This document shows, piece by piece, positions 25,350 through 34,685 of a stretch of 64,000 nucleotides of DNA. Within the stretch, counting starts at the first letter, position 1. Every line of letters begins with the position of its first letter. The notes under the pieces are model-generated. The model saw only the letters and a list, made by a program, of their open reading frames with translations, searched no databases and was not told the origin of the DNA. This DNA comes from Oscillospiraceae bacterium (GTDB taxonomy: Bacteria > Bacillota > Clostridia > Oscillospirales > Oscillospiraceae): assembly GCA_015067725.1 (NCBI GenBank), contig SVLX01000012.1:1-64000 (forward strand), written 5' to 3'. Position numbers and translations under genes: made by a program.

Positions 25350-27464
25350 TTACAGAACCATATCCCGGTAGAGGAAGGTGGCAATCTGTCCCCGGGTGCA
25401 GGTGCGGTTGGGCTCAAAGGTGGTGGGCGTCATACCGTTGGTGATTTCATTCTCCACCGCCCAGGCAATGGCCTTACTATAGTACTCCGTGGCGTTCAGA
25501 TCGGTAAAGCCGTGGTTGTTGGCTTTGGGCTCGGGACTGCCGGCAGCACGCCAGAGGAAGGTCACAATCTGGGCTCTGGTGCAGGCGGCGTTGGGGCTGA
25601 AGGTGGTAGCGGTCGTACCGGTGGTGATTCCATTTTCCACTGCCCAGAGGACGGCGTCATAATAGTATTCCCCACGCTTCACGTCGGTGAAGGGGTTCCG
25701 GCCACTGGGTGCAGGCTCTCCCATTGCCCGCCAGAGGAAGGTCACAACCTGGGCTCTGGTACAGGCGGAGTTGGGGGCAAATGTGGTCGGCGCGGTGCCG
25801 GTGGTAATCTCCCGGGAAGCCGCCCACAGAACGGGGGCATAGAAATAGTCAGCAGGCTTAATGTCTGTGAACGCGCCACGCAGCCGACCAATCTCTCTGG
25901 TCTCCTCCAGACCGCAATCTGTGCAGACCCGCTTCTTCATGCCACGCTGGGTGGCAGTGGCTTCCTCCAGAATCTCCCAGGGGCCGTAGGTATGGGGGGT
26001 ATAGGTCGTCCATTCGGAGCCCTTTGCGCACGACAAATCCAGATCCTCGACACCTGCCCAGGTATTGTTATTGGCGGGATAATACACCTTCACCACGGTG
26101 TCACTGAAGGCGAGCCGGATTCCTTCCGGCATATCCCCCAGGAACTCGATGACCTTGGGCGGGTTGGGATATCCATCCTGAGGGCTAAGGAACTGACCCC
26201 AGCCGATCGTCTCAAGGCTGGCCGGGAAAACCACTTTCTCCAGCCGGATACATTCCACAAGACTGCGCTCATCGATGGTCGTAACGCCCTCCGGGATTTC
26301 CAGAACGGAGATATTGTCGCAACCGGAGAAGGAATAGAGCATGATGGTTCTTACGCTGGAGGGAATTTCAAACTCCACATCCGCACCGCCGGGCGCAGCC
26401 AGCAGATTCTTTCCATCCTTGCTCAGCAGTACGCCATTGGTGCTGCGATAATTGGGATTATCCGGGTGAACCGTAATGGCGCGGAGAGATGAGCAACGCA
26501 TGAATGCGGTGCACCAATCTCCGGGGCCAATGGTGGTTACGCTGGCCGGAATCTCAATCTGCATCAGGCTGCGGCAGCCATAGAAGGCAGATGGGCCGAT
26601 TTCCTTTACCCCCTCAGGGATAACAAAGCTGGTCAGTTTGTGGCAGTTGTTAAATACATCGGAAGGGATGGTGTCCAAGCCCTCCGGGAAAGTGTATCCA
26701 CCTTCGTAGGCATGCGGCATACGGTAGGGGCAGCCGTCTGCTTTGGTGTAGATGATACCCCGGGAATCGCTATAGTAATTCTTATTCGCCTTATCCACAT
26801 CAAAGAAAGTCAGGCTGTTGCAATCATCGAAGGCTTTGCGATTGACGTGGTCCATGGAAGCCGGGATATTGATGCTGACCAGACCGGAATTGCAAAATGC
26901 CCAGTCGCCCAGCGAGCTTACCCGATCAGGGAGCTCAATATGCTCCAGTGCGGTGCAATCCATAAAGCTTCTGTATCCAATGCGCGTCAGGGTGGAGGGC
27001 AGCGTAATCTCCGTCAGACCACTGCAGTCCTCAAAGGCCCAATCTTCGATAAGGCTTACGCCCTCAGGGATGACCACATGGTCCAGACTGGTGGAGCTAT
27101 GGAAAGCGCTTGTGCCGATATACGTCACGCTGTCCGGGATGGTGATTTTTTCCATCGCCGTTAAGCCGCTGAAGTTGGCGTGTCCAATGCCGGTAATACC
27201 GTCCTGGATGACCACCTCAACAATTTGCTCCGCATAGTCTGCCCAATCAGGCCGTACATACTCGTGGTACATACTGGGCATTCTTCCCTCACCGCTGACG
27301 GTCAGGACGCCGGTCTCTTCATCAAAGGTCCAGGTGATGTTCTCACCGAACGATCCCTCTGCTGTCGGTTGCACTCCGGCGCTCTGTGCGTTGGGCAGAG
27401 CAAATCCGCAGAGCCCGAGGGTCAGGCAAAGGGTCAAGAGCAGGGATAGCACTCGTTTTTTCAT
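25350..27464 (-). CDS. Leucine-rich-repeat surface protein with three SLH domains
   Basis: 704 residues. N-terminal signal peptide (MKKRVLSLLLTLCLTLGLCG). Residues about 60-450 are BspA-type leucine-rich repeats (units such as ITIPDSVTYIGTSAFHSSTS). The last 180 residues hold three S-layer homology domains (FTDIKPADYFYAPVLWAA and two relatives, each with a TRAQVVTFLWRA-type segment). It should be exported and held on the cell wall through pyruvylated polymers, acting in adhesion or binding. AAGGAGG precedes the ATG; own consensus promoter and terminator. Confidence 0.93.
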   Translation of the reverse strand: MKKRVLSLLLTLCLTLGLCGFALPNAQSAGVQPTAEGSFGENITWTFDEETGVLTVSGEGRMPSMYHEYVRPDWADYAEQIVEVVIQDGITGIGHANFSGLTAMEKITIPDSVTYIGTSAFHSSTSLDHVVIPEGVSLIEDWAFEDCSGLTEITLPSTLTRIGYRSFMDCTALEHIELPDRVSSLGDWAFCNSGLVSINIPASMDHVNRKAFDDCNSLTFFDVDKANKNYYSDSRGIIYTKADGCPYRMPHAYEGGYTFPEGLDTIPSDVFNNCHKLTSFVIPEGVKEIGPSAFYGCRSLMQIEIPASVTTIGPGDWCTAFMRCSSLRAITVHPDNPNYRSTNGVLLSKDGKNLLAAPGGADVEFEIPSSVRTIMLYSFSGCDNISVLEIPEGVTTIDERSLVECIRLEKVVFPASLETIGWGQFLSPQDGYPNPPKVIEFLGDMPEGIRLAFSDTVVKVYYPANNNTWAGVEDLDLSCAKGSEWTTYTPHTYGPWEILEEATATQRGMKKRVCTDCGLEETREIGRLRGAFTDIKPADYFYAPVLWAASREITTGTAPTTFAPNSACTRAQVVTFLWRAMGEPAPSGRNPFTDVKRGEYYYDAVLWAVENGITTGTTATTFSPNAACTRAQIVTFLWRAAGSPEPKANNHGFTDLNATEYYSKAIAWAVENEITNGMTPTTFEPNRTCTRGQIATFLYRDMVL

Positions 27465-27506
27465 GGGATAATCCTCCTTTAGTCATTTATAGTGCTTTCT
27501 ACAATA

Positions 27507-27535
27507 ATTATACCAGATAGTTAGGCGTGTGTCAA
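27507..27535 (-). promoter_or_regulatory. Promoter of the LRR-SLH gene
   Basis: Minus strand TTGACA (27535-27530), 17 bp, TATAAT (27512-27507): a perfect consensus promoter, so high expression is expected. Confidence 0.9.
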
Positions 27536-27748
27536 CTGTCTTTTCTCTGATTTTCGCATATTTTTGTTTTTTGCGGTGTCTTCTTCCTTAAGCTACGGTT
27601 TACCTGATTGTATTGTGGCAGGCAGAAAAAAGTCTCCGCCGGCGCAATGGTGTTCTTGACAAACGGGAAAAACCTGATAATCTATAGGTAAGCAGATTCT
27701 CCGGGATTTTCCCCGGGTACCATCTATTCCCACAAGGAGGAACACAAT

Positions 27749-29128
27749 ATGAATTATCTTGGCATCAATCTTGAGGTAAAGCATCTGCCTGAGCTGGACC
27801 CCGGATTTATCCCTCTAGGCCGATTCTTTGAAGCGTTCTCTGCCACGGCCAAAGAACCTTTTGGCATTGCGGTGGAGCGCTCCTGCGGACAGGTGGCTGT
27901 GCAGGAAACCTGCATCCATGGGACGGAAGAATACTTTGCCGCCGATGTCTACTATATTGACCGCATGGTCAAGACCCTTCTTTGGATGAAGGGCGGCTTC
28001 CGGGTCTATCTCCGGGGCAACGAAAAAGTAGCCCAGACCATCCGGGAGCGGTACAGCCTCACCGGTCAGCGGGCTTTTGATGCCGACTTCATGGCCGGTG
28101 TCTATGAGCGCCCCTTTGAGGTGCTTCTGGTGGATGAACTGCCTCAGGAGAAGGGGGCGGCGCAGGCCATTGGCCGCCATCTGTCCGGCTGTCGCATTGG
28201 TTTTGATGCCGGTGGTTCTGACCGGAAGGTCTCTGCGGTCATTGACGGCGAGAGCGTCTTCAGCGAAGAAGTGGTCTGGTTCCCCAAGACTACCGCCGAC
28301 CCCCAGTATCACTATGACGGCATTGTCTCTGCTTTGAAAGCCGCCGCCGCCCATATGCCCCGGGTGGATGCGGTGGGTGTCAGCTCTGCCGGTGTGTACA
28401 TTGATGACCGGGCCATGATCGCCTCCCTTTTCCTCAGTGTTCCCAAGGAAATCTATGACGAAAAGGTCAAGGACATCTATATCCGTGCCATCACCGACAC
28501 CTTTGGCCACATTCCCTATGCGGTGGCCAATGACGGCGATGTGACCGCTCTGGCCGGTGCCATGAGTCTGGAGGACAACAACGTTCTGGGCATTGCCATG
28601 GGCACCAGTGAGGCCGCCGGTTTCGTGGATGCGGACGGCAACATCACCGGTTGGCTCAATGAGCTGGCCTTTGCGCCGGTGGATGCCAGCCCCGAGGCCA
28701 TGATGGACGAATGGAGCGGCGACATTGGCTGTGGGGTCAAGTATTTCTCTCAGGATGGCATCATCAAGCTGGCTCCCGTTGCGGGAATCGAGCTGGAGGA
28801 GAGCCTGTCCCCCGCCGAGAAGCTGAAGGTGGTGCAGGGACTTATGGAGTCCGGCGACAGCCGAGCCGCCCGGGTCTATGAGAGCATTGGCGTATATCTG
28901 GCCCACACTCTGGCGTTCTACCACCAGCTTTACGGTTATCGGCACGTTTTGCTGCTGGGTCGGGTCATGTCCGGCAAGGGTGGCGACAAACTGCTGGAGA
29001 CCTGCAAAGCGGTGCTTCAGGACGAGTATTCAGACCTCTATGGGCGGATTCATCTGGCACTTCCCGATGAGAAGTTCCGCCGGGTGGGTCAGTCTGCGGC
29101 GGCGGCCAGCTTGCCGGAGGTTAAGTAA
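27749..29128 (+). CDS. ROK-family (sugar kinase-like) protein with extra N-terminal domain
   Basis: 459 residues. A ROK/ASKHA fold starts only at about residue 150 with IGFDAGGSDRKVSAVIDG (phosphate-1 motif) and continues with VGVSSAGVYID and LGIAMGTSEAAGFVD. The first 150 residues have no clear domain. The cysteine zinc motif of typical ROK kinases is absent. It may phosphorylate a sugar or act as a non-catalytic regulator. AAGGAGG precedes the ATG; TTGACA at 27656 may be its -35 box but the -10 is unclear. Transcribed alone. Confidence 0.78.
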   Translation: MNYLGINLEVKHLPELDPGFIPLGRFFEAFSATAKEPFGIAVERSCGQVAVQETCIHGTEEYFAADVYYIDRMVKTLLWMKGGFRVYLRGNEKVAQTIRERYSLTGQRAFDADFMAGVYERPFEVLLVDELPQEKGAAQAIGRHLSGCRIGFDAGGSDRKVSAVIDGESVFSEEVVWFPKTTADPQYHYDGIVSALKAAAAHMPRVDAVGVSSAGVYIDDRAMIASLFLSVPKEIYDEKVKDIYIRAITDTFGHIPYAVANDGDVTALAGAMSLEDNNVLGIAMGTSEAAGFVDADGNITGWLNELAFAPVDASPEAMMDEWSGDIGCGVKYFSQDGIIKLAPVAGIELEESLSPAEKLKVVQGLMESGDSRAARVYESIGVYLAHTLAFYHQLYGYRHVLLLGRVMSGKGGDKLLETCKAVLQDEYSDLYGRIHLALPDEKFRRVGQSAAAASLPEVK

Positions 29129-29158
29129 GGTTATTTTGCGCAGAGTATGAATATGGGT

Positions 29159-29196
29159 TCACCCGGGAGACGGTTGGTCTTCCGGGTGAGGTTTTT
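29159..29196 (+). terminator. Terminator of the ROK gene
   Basis: Twelve-base arms 29159-29170 and 29178-29189 (TCACCCGGGAGA type, one mismatch), followed by GTTTTT. A close relative of this hairpin lies at 30402-30436. Confidence 0.8.
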
Positions 29197-29273
29197 GGGG
29201 GTGTGACCTTAGGGGAGTGGGGTTGCCCTTATTTTATTGATAAAAATAAGGGTGTTTTGAAGGAGTGAGGGAA

Positions 29274-30320
29274 TCAGTTCAGGCGGTAATAGCAGGTGGA
29301 TTTGCCTGTCCCCTCCCGCTTCAACTCTCCGGCGGCGACCAACTTACGCAGTGCGCCCTCTACGGTGCTGAGACTCAGTGCAGGGCAGAGGGTTAGAATG
29401 TCCTGCTTGGTGAAACGGCCGATTTTCTGTTTGGTGGCATCCCGCACCGTCTCCAAAGCGGGACGTTTGGTTTCCACCAGTGCAAAGCGGTCGCTGAAAT
29501 CCCGGTATGCCGCCAGAATTGTGCCCAACAGATACTTGATAAACGGTACAGCATTCCCATTACTTTCATGCCAGCCGGTTTGTGCCTGACTGAGGGCATC
29601 GTAATAGAGGTCTTTGTTTTTTGCGATCTTTGCTTCCAGGGAGATATATCTGCCCACATAAAAACCGCTCCGATAAAGCAAGAGCGTTGTCAGCAGACGG
29701 CTCATTCTGCCGTTGCCGTCATTGAAAGGGTGGATGCAGAGAAAATCGTGAATAAAAACAGGGATGACAATAAGCGGATCAACCTCCATATTCCCGATGA
29801 CGCGATTATACTCCTCACAGATTCTGTCCAGTGCCTCCGGTGTTTCCCATGGAGCAAGGGGTGTAAACAGGGTCTCTACATGGCCGTCCGGGTAAGTGGC
29901 ACTGATATAATTCTGGACACTTTTGGTTTTGCCGGCCATGGGGTTGCCAATGTGGCTGTACAAAATCTTGTGGAGTTGCAGGATATCGTTCCGGGTAATG
30001 GGGATGGCATCGAAACTCTCGTGAATGATGTTTAGGGCATCCCGGTAGCCTGCAATTTCCTGCTCATCCCGGTTGCGGGGAGCAGTCTTCTCTGCCACCA
30101 GTTGCCGGATTCGGGTGCTGGTGGTGACAATGCCCTCGATGGCATTGGAGGATTCGGTACTCTGGATTTTGGCAATTTCTACCAGTTTTTCCAATTCCTC
30201 CGGGCGCTGTTTCAGGTAGAGTTCTTCCTTTCCGGCTTCTTTGTAAATGGCGGCAATCAGCGCCAGAATCTCCGAGTCCCATTTCTGCTTTCTCAATTCG
30301 GAATAGTTGAATGTTTTCAT
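29274..30320 (-). CDS. Fic-domain protein with intact inhibitory motif
   Basis: 348 residues. FIC motif HPFNDGNGRMSR (197-208) is complete. An inhibitory helix motif SNAIEG (58-63), with Glu62, lies in the N-terminal region, so this is a self-inhibited enzyme of the N-terminal class. The C-terminal 70 residues form a winged-helix domain (ILTLCPALSLSTVEGALRKL). Such enzymes AMPylate hydroxyl side chains of target proteins. ATG at 30320 with GGAGTGAGG before it. Aligns residue for residue in its first 210 residues with a second Fic protein at 52454-53515. Confidence 0.93.
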   Translation of the reverse strand: MKTFNYSELRKQKWDSEILALIAAIYKEAGKEELYLKQRPEELEKLVEIAKIQSTESSNAIEGIVTTSTRIRQLVAEKTAPRNRDEQEIAGYRDALNIIHESFDAIPITRNDILQLHKILYSHIGNPMAGKTKSVQNYISATYPDGHVETLFTPLAPWETPEALDRICEEYNRVIGNMEVDPLIVIPVFIHDFLCIHPFNDGNGRMSRLLTTLLLYRSGFYVGRYISLEAKIAKNKDLYYDALSQAQTGWHESNGNAVPFIKYLLGTILAAYRDFSDRFALVETKRPALETVRDATKQKIGRFTKQDILTLCPALSLSTVEGALRKLVAAGELKREGTGKSTCYYRLN

Positions 30321-30349
30321 TGCCCTCACTCCTTTGCACTTGCCCTTAA

Positions 30350-30378
30350 ATTATAGCGGAAAATAAGGGAAAATGCAA
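30350..30378 (-). promoter_or_regulatory. Promoter of the first fic gene
   Basis: Minus strand TTGCAT (30378-30373), 17-bp spacer, TATAAT (30355-30350). Confidence 0.8.
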
Positions 30379-30401
30379 GGGGATTGGGACTGGTGCGGGA
30401 A

Positions 30402-30436
30402 AAAGCTACCCGGGAGATCTTGTTGGTCTTCCGGGT
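30402..30436 (-). terminator. Terminator of the small membrane-protein gene
   Basis: Arms 30408-30417 and 30427-30436 (ACCCGGGAGA type, one mismatch); on the minus strand AGCTTTTT follows. Confidence 0.75.
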
Positions 30437-30446
30437 GGTGCGTTTA

Positions 30447-30830
30447 TTATGGATTACAGTTTTTGCAGGGGGAATAGCCCATGCTAAGCAGCTCATCTCT
30501 GGTTCCAGTGAAGGAACTCCTGTTGCCCTCCTTGATTTGGTCGGCACTGAAACAATCTTGCATATGGAATTTCATTGTGTTGGTGTTCAATACGTAGGTA
30601 GTCTCCAGCGGGTCGCTTGCTGCTGGGTGGGCTAACGCAGTTGTGGGTGAGGTTGCCTTCGTTGGTTCTGGAAGCTGTGTTGGGGGATTCTGCGTAGCCA
30701 GCAAAAAACACATGATTATAATGGTCAAAACTGCCACAGCAACTCCGACGCAGACCAGTTTGCCTGCAGAGGACGCGTTTTTCTGAGGGGCAACGTTATT
30801 GCTCGATTCAGTGTCATTGTTCTGTGCCAT
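30447..30830 (-). CDS. Membrane-anchored protein with Ada-like cysteine module
   Basis: 127 residues. Short polar N-terminus, one membrane helix (about 24-44), a Pro/Thr-rich linker and an outside module: YVLNTNTMKFHMQDC, then FTGTRDELLSMGYSPCKNC. This module, with one cysteine then CxxC, is common at the ends of secreted nucleases and other exported clostridial proteins and resembles the metal-binding fold of Ada; it probably binds a metal. AAGGAGA precedes the ATG at 30830. Function unknown. Confidence 0.8.
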   Translation of the reverse strand: MAQNNDTESSNNVAPQKNASSAGKLVCVGVAVAVLTIIIMCFLLATQNPPTQLPEPTKATSPTTALAHPAASDPLETTYVLNTNTMKFHMQDCFSADQIKEGNRSSFTGTRDELLSMGYSPCKNCNP

Positions 30831-30907
30831 AGCCTGTCTCCTTGATGAATGATGCATACGCCAGCCCCAAAACCGGGCGCATAGAACATCATTCTGTATA
30901 ATAGCCC

Positions 30908-30936
30908 ATTTTATATCCTATAATTCCATTTGTCAA
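30908..30936 (-). promoter_or_regulatory. Promoter of the Ada-like-module gene
   Basis: Minus strand TTGACA (30936-30931), 17-bp spacer, TAAAAT (30913-30908). Confidence 0.8.
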
Positions 30937-31010
30937 GAAAAATATATCCTTATTTTCCGTGGAATTCGCTGTATACGGATTTATACTATATATCTGTGGA
31001 GGTGAGCGGC

Positions 31011-31337
31011 ATGGATTACACCGAATGGTTTTGTCAGCGACTGACGGTACTGCGGATGCAAAAAGGCGTATCTGCCAGAGACATGAGTCTTTCTCTGGGA
31101 CAAAGCGAAAGCTATATCAACAAGATCGAGAATCGGCGTGCACTGCCCTCATTCACCGGATTTATTTATATCTGCGAGTATTTTGGACTCACTCCGCAGG
31201 AGTTTTTTGACGATGGTGTTGTTGCACCTCGGGAAACGAAGGAGCTTTTGCAGGAGATGAAGAAACTGACCCCGGAACAGACCGCACATATTTTGCAGAT
31301 CGTAAAAGACTTGGCGGGAAACAATACCGGAAGATAA
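31011..31337 (+). CDS. XRE-family regulator
   Basis: 108 residues. Helix-turn-helix at about 8-65 (LRMQKGVSARDMSLSLGQSE, SYINKIENRRA, CEYFGLTPQEFF), followed by a short helix (KLTPEQTAHILQIVKDL). GGAGGTGAG precedes the ATG. The gene is divergent from the membrane-protein gene at 30447. Its target is unknown. Confidence 0.87.
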   Translation: MDYTEWFCQRLTVLRMQKGVSARDMSLSLGQSESYINKIENRRALPSFTGFIYICEYFGLTPQEFFDDGVVAPRETKELLQEMKKLTPEQTAHILQIVKDLAGNNTGR

Positions 31338-31416
31338 AGGATGGCACTTGGCATTTGAGGCTGTTTTTACGAAGGAATAGCGCTGCAGTGCAGGGTGTTA
31401 TGCGTATAATTGACTT

Positions 31417-31454
31417 TGCCCCCACCCTCCGATCACTCCCGGAAGGTGGGGGCA
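31417..31454. terminator. Bidirectional hairpin terminator
   Basis: TGCCCCCACC (31417-31426) with GGTGGGGGCA (31445-31454) between the convergent XRE and peptidase genes; the tails are only weakly T-rich. Confidence 0.6.
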
Positions 31455-31491
31455 TCTTCACTCATCCCATCTTATCTTATCTCATCAACCA

Positions 31492-32565
31492 TCAAAACGA
31501 CCCAATCTTCTCCCCCGTCAACCCCAACAACAACTCCACAACCACATCCACCGCGGCCTCAAAATCAAACCTCGATGCCATGCAATTGGGCGTATGGATA
31601 TACCGCACCGGCACACCCGCCACAATTGCCGGGGCACCCAGCAGAGCAGTGTTGATGACGGCTGCATTGTTGCCGCCGCCCTCCCGGACAGAAGCCTGCA
31701 CCGGAATGCCCTTTTCTGCGGCCAACTCCAGAGCATACCGCTGGAATCGGGGGTTGCAAATGGCAGATACGTCCATAAACCGGAACATGGGGCCTTTCTT
31801 CAGGGCGGTCTGAATGGCATAGGGTTCGGTAAAGGTATCGTCAGCAGGACAACCCTCCAACACAATGGCAATGTCAGGCTTCACATGGTTTACCGCCACC
31901 TTACAGCCCCGCTCGCCCACTTCTTCCTGCGCGGACAGTACGCCCACCACATCGCAGGGTAGTTCCTTCCCCTCCAGCCGCTTCAGGGCGGTGAGCAGGA
32001 CGGCGCAACCAATGCGGCAGTCAAAAGCCTTGCCAAAAATCACATCCCGCTCTGCATCATAGGCGAATTTGGTGGCCGGGACTGCAGGCTCGCCAATGCG
32101 GATGCGGAAACGCTCCACTGCCTCCTGTGCAGAGGTGGCGCCAATGTCAATGACCATGTCCTTTATCTCCATGGTGGGGTTGGCTTTCTCTGCCGCAGAC
32201 ATGAAGTGGACAGGCTTCGCCGCAATGATCCCGGGGATGTATTCGCCGTCGGCATTGCGCACCAGCACCTTGGTCGACGGCAGAGCACTCTTGTTCCAGG
32301 AGCCCAGAGACACAAAGCGCAGTGTCCCGTTGGGCTTGATGGAGTGAATCATCAACCCCACCTCGTCGCTGTGGGCATCGACCATAATCACCGGCCGGTT
32401 GCCGGTGTTTTCTTTGCGATAAATATAGAAATTCCGCAGGCAGTCCTCCTCCAGCCGACCCAGACCCTCAGCATAGCGGCGGGCAACATCCACCACCGCA
32501 TCCTCAAATCCGGATGCACCGGGGGCATCGGAGAGCGCCTGTAACAGTTCCATGGATTCGTTCAT
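31492..32565 (-). CDS. M42-family metallo-aminopeptidase
   Basis: 357 residues. Metal-site segments MVDAHSDEVGLMI, the bridging aspartate in FGKAFDCRIGCAVL, catalytic glutamates in VLSAQEEVGERG, and the final ligand in VPVRYIHTPNCMASR are all in place. These enzymes form large tetrahedral cytoplasmic complexes that trim peptides or act as glutamyl aminopeptidase/endoglucanase-like proteins. GGGAGGAAG precedes the ATG at 32565. Transcribed alone. Confidence 0.93.
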   Translation of the reverse strand: MNESMELLQALSDAPGASGFEDAVVDVARRYAEGLGRLEEDCLRNFYIYRKENTGNRPVIMVDAHSDEVGLMIHSIKPNGTLRFVSLGSWNKSALPSTKVLVRNADGEYIPGIIAAKPVHFMSAAEKANPTMEIKDMVIDIGATSAQEAVERFRIRIGEPAVPATKFAYDAERDVIFGKAFDCRIGCAVLLTALKRLEGKELPCDVVGVLSAQEEVGERGCKVAVNHVKPDIAIVLEGCPADDTFTEPYAIQTALKKGPMFRFMDVSAICNPRFQRYALELAAEKGIPVQASVREGGGNNAAVINTALLGAPAIVAGVPVRYIHTPNCMASRFDFEAAVDVVVELLLGLTGEKIGSF

Positions 32566-32645
32566 GTTTCTTCCTCCCTTGTATAGATGGATACCGATGT
32601 GCCTGGATAACAATCAGTATATTAAGAATGTATACGGCATGGCGA

Positions 32646-33305
32646 CTATGTCCGAAGTTTCTTCTCCAAATACCATAGCAAAATACCCACAAACGGCACA
32701 AGTCTTCCGTCTTCACCGGATTTTAGTCCGCTGTACATTCTTTGTAGTGCTGCTTTTGTGGCAGTTTTGTCACCAAAAGAACGATAAATTCTCTTTTTCA
32801 ATTCGTCCAGCGCCATTTTGCGGCTGGCAGGAAGGTAAGCCTGCACACAATTGAGATTCAAAACCACTTGTAAGTCACGATCAATTACAGGGTCATCCGA
32901 GAAAATTCGTCCGTTGTCGCTATATCTAATCCGTGCCACCAGCTCCTGACGCTGGGGATTGATGGTTAGGGGCGTGTTTCCCCGGCTTTGATCGCAGGTC
33001 AGCCCTTTGCTTCCGGCTTCATTCCCTTTGTTGCCGGGGCATACACCAAGCATATTGTGGTAGTCGATGGTCATGGCTGGATCATAATCATTATCCAGAG
33101 GATGCTGGGCCACATAGTGTTCAACCTGCATGGTCCTCAGGTCAAGCCTGCGCATACAGTATGCACACAGATATCCTTGCTCTCTGATGAGTTGCTCCCG
33201 AAGCGAATCTTTTACCTCGGCGGTCATATCGTCGTAGTGCTCCAATCCGGTTCGCTTTGCCTGAACCAGCATCTCCGGCTCCTGCCCTTTTTGAATATAC
33301 AGCAA
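32646..33305 (-). CDS. ptuB: PtuB-like HNH nuclease of a Septu system
   Basis: 219 residues. HNH fold with CAYC (47-50), VEH (61-63), DYHNMLGVC and CDQSRGN, the zinc/HNH pattern of nucleases associated with Septu and type Ec78 retrons (TIGR02646-like). The start is TTG at 33305: AAGGAGGG, which begins in the stop codon of the preceding gene, is spaced seven bases before it, and no better ATG exists. It should cut DNA when freed or activated by PtuA on phage infection. Twelve bases separate it from ptuA. Confidence 0.85.
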   Translation of the reverse strand: MLYIQKGQEPEMLVQAKRTGLEHYDDMTAEVKDSLREQLIREQGYLCAYCMRRLDLRTMQVEHYVAQHPLDNDYDPAMTIDYHNMLGVCPGNKGNEAGSKGLTCDQSRGNTPLTINPQRQELVARIRYSDNGRIFSDDPVIDRDLQVVLNLNCVQAYLPASRKMALDELKKRIYRSFGDKTATKAALQRMYSGLKSGEDGRLVPFVGILLWYLEKKLRT

Positions 33306-33317
33306 GCCGAACCCTCC

Positions 33318-34607
33318 TTAAATCCGCTCCAAAGCCAGCGATACCCTTGCTCCAACCAACTCCGGATCTTCGGCGCCGATGAGATACTCGATTTCATCCA
33401 GAGTTCTTGCGGCTTTTTCCAGTTCGCCGGAGTCAATCGCTTGGTAGAAACGGCCAAACAGTGATTGTATCTCCGCTGGGCGGGGACTTGCGTCCATCAC
33501 TCCTGTCAAAATCGAATTGGCATCCTTGCCGTAGACCTCTGCCGGGACGGTACTGCTCTGCTTTTCTCCAGACAAGATGCGGAGATTATCCTGCCGAACA
33601 GAGCTGATTACGGCAGGAGCATGGGTGGAAACAATAAACTGCACCTGCGGAAAAACCGCCTGCAAGTCACCAATGATGCGCTGTTGCCAGCGGGGGTGCA
33701 GGTGTAAATCCACTTCGTCAATCAGAATGATGCCAGGGGTCTTCTGCAGGACATCCCCCAGAAGCTGCGGATTCAGAATGGCCATACGGTAGGCAATATC
33801 CGCAATCATACCCAGGGTATTTCTGTAGCCATCGCTGAGATTCTTCATGGGCATCCGGCTGTGCTGACCTGTTGCGCTGGTATAGAGAACATCCAGACTA
33901 TGGGTGTCCAGATTGAACTGGATGTCGACATCATCTGCACCGGTAATTCCGGCAAAACAGCAGGCAATCGCTTGCCGGGCGGCATTTAGCTCAGGACTGA
34001 TTTTGCCCTGTTGCGCTTGCTGAATAGTCATTTTCTCAAACCATTTCAACATGAGCTTCTCATTGGATTCTGCGGCAAGGCAGTCCGTATAACCGGAGAG
34101 ACGGTTGAATTGTGCAAGTTGCTCCAGGGCGCGCTTTTCTTTTTTTTGTGCCCACAATCTGCCTGTGCCATAGTAGGAAATCACTGGTAAGATTGCGCTG
34201 GTATCCCCTTGACGAATCCGCTTCAGATAATGCTCTGCCACAGAAATAATCGACTTGGCATTAATGGTTGTGGTTCGCCCGGCGGGGCTGTTGAGCGAAC
34301 GACTCCACGTCAGGCTTTCTCCGTCAATTTCTCCCCTGACCGCAATGACAGCAGGGTACTGATGCTGCAAATCAATCACTGTACCCAGGTGAAAGCTTTT
34401 GCAGGTCACATCTTCTCTGGCAATGCCGTTGCTGGGGACGCCGTCTAATCCGGAGAAGAATGTGCCGGCGGCAATAGCCAGCGCATCCAATATGGCACTT
34501 TTTCCGCTACCATTGTTTCCAACAAAAACCGTCAGCTTTGGATGCAAACGCACTGCGAATTCTTCAAACCCTCGGAAGTTCCTGAGTGCAATCTCGTCAA
34601 TCCTCAT
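33318..34607 (-). CDS. ptuA: PtuA-like ATPase of a Septu anti-phage system
   Basis: 429 residues. SMC/ABC-type ATPase: Walker A GNNGSGKS (30-37), signature-like NLSDGYRN, Walker B GIILIDEVDLHLHP, and the D/H-loop STHAPAVISS. In Septu the ATPase PtuA oligomerises and controls the PtuB nuclease to stop phage growth. No reverse transcriptase gene is next to it, so this is the two-gene form and not a retron. ATG at 34607 with GGAAAGG upstream; consensus-like promoter at 34657-34685. Confidence 0.87.
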   Translation of the reverse strand: MRIDEIALRNFRGFEEFAVRLHPKLTVFVGNNGSGKSAILDALAIAAGTFFSGLDGVPSNGIAREDVTCKSFHLGTVIDLQHQYPAVIAVRGEIDGESLTWSRSLNSPAGRTTTINAKSIISVAEHYLKRIRQGDTSAILPVISYYGTGRLWAQKKEKRALEQLAQFNRLSGYTDCLAAESNEKLMLKWFEKMTIQQAQQGKISPELNAARQAIACCFAGITGADDVDIQFNLDTHSLDVLYTSATGQHSRMPMKNLSDGYRNTLGMIADIAYRMAILNPQLLGDVLQKTPGIILIDEVDLHLHPRWQQRIIGDLQAVFPQVQFIVSTHAPAVISSVRQDNLRILSGEKQSSTVPAEVYGKDANSILTGVMDASPRPAEIQSLFGRFYQAIDSGELEKAARTLDEIEYLIGAEDPELVGARVSLALERI

Positions 34608-34656
34608 CACTATCAACCTTTCCAAATTTCACAGCCGAATGGATATCGATGTTCCT

Positions 34657-34685
34657 ATTATACCCTTAAACGGATGCAAAGGCAA
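34657..34685 (-). promoter_or_regulatory. Promoter of ptuA-ptuB
   Basis: Minus strand TTGCCT (34685-34680), 17-bp spacer, TATAAT (34662-34657). Confidence 0.7.

Noticed and set aside
32646-34607. Retron with ATPase and HNH effectors
   Set aside because: The protein pair fits type Ec78-like retron effectors, but there is no reverse transcriptase and no msr/msd-like inverted repeat nearby; Septu is the simpler reading.
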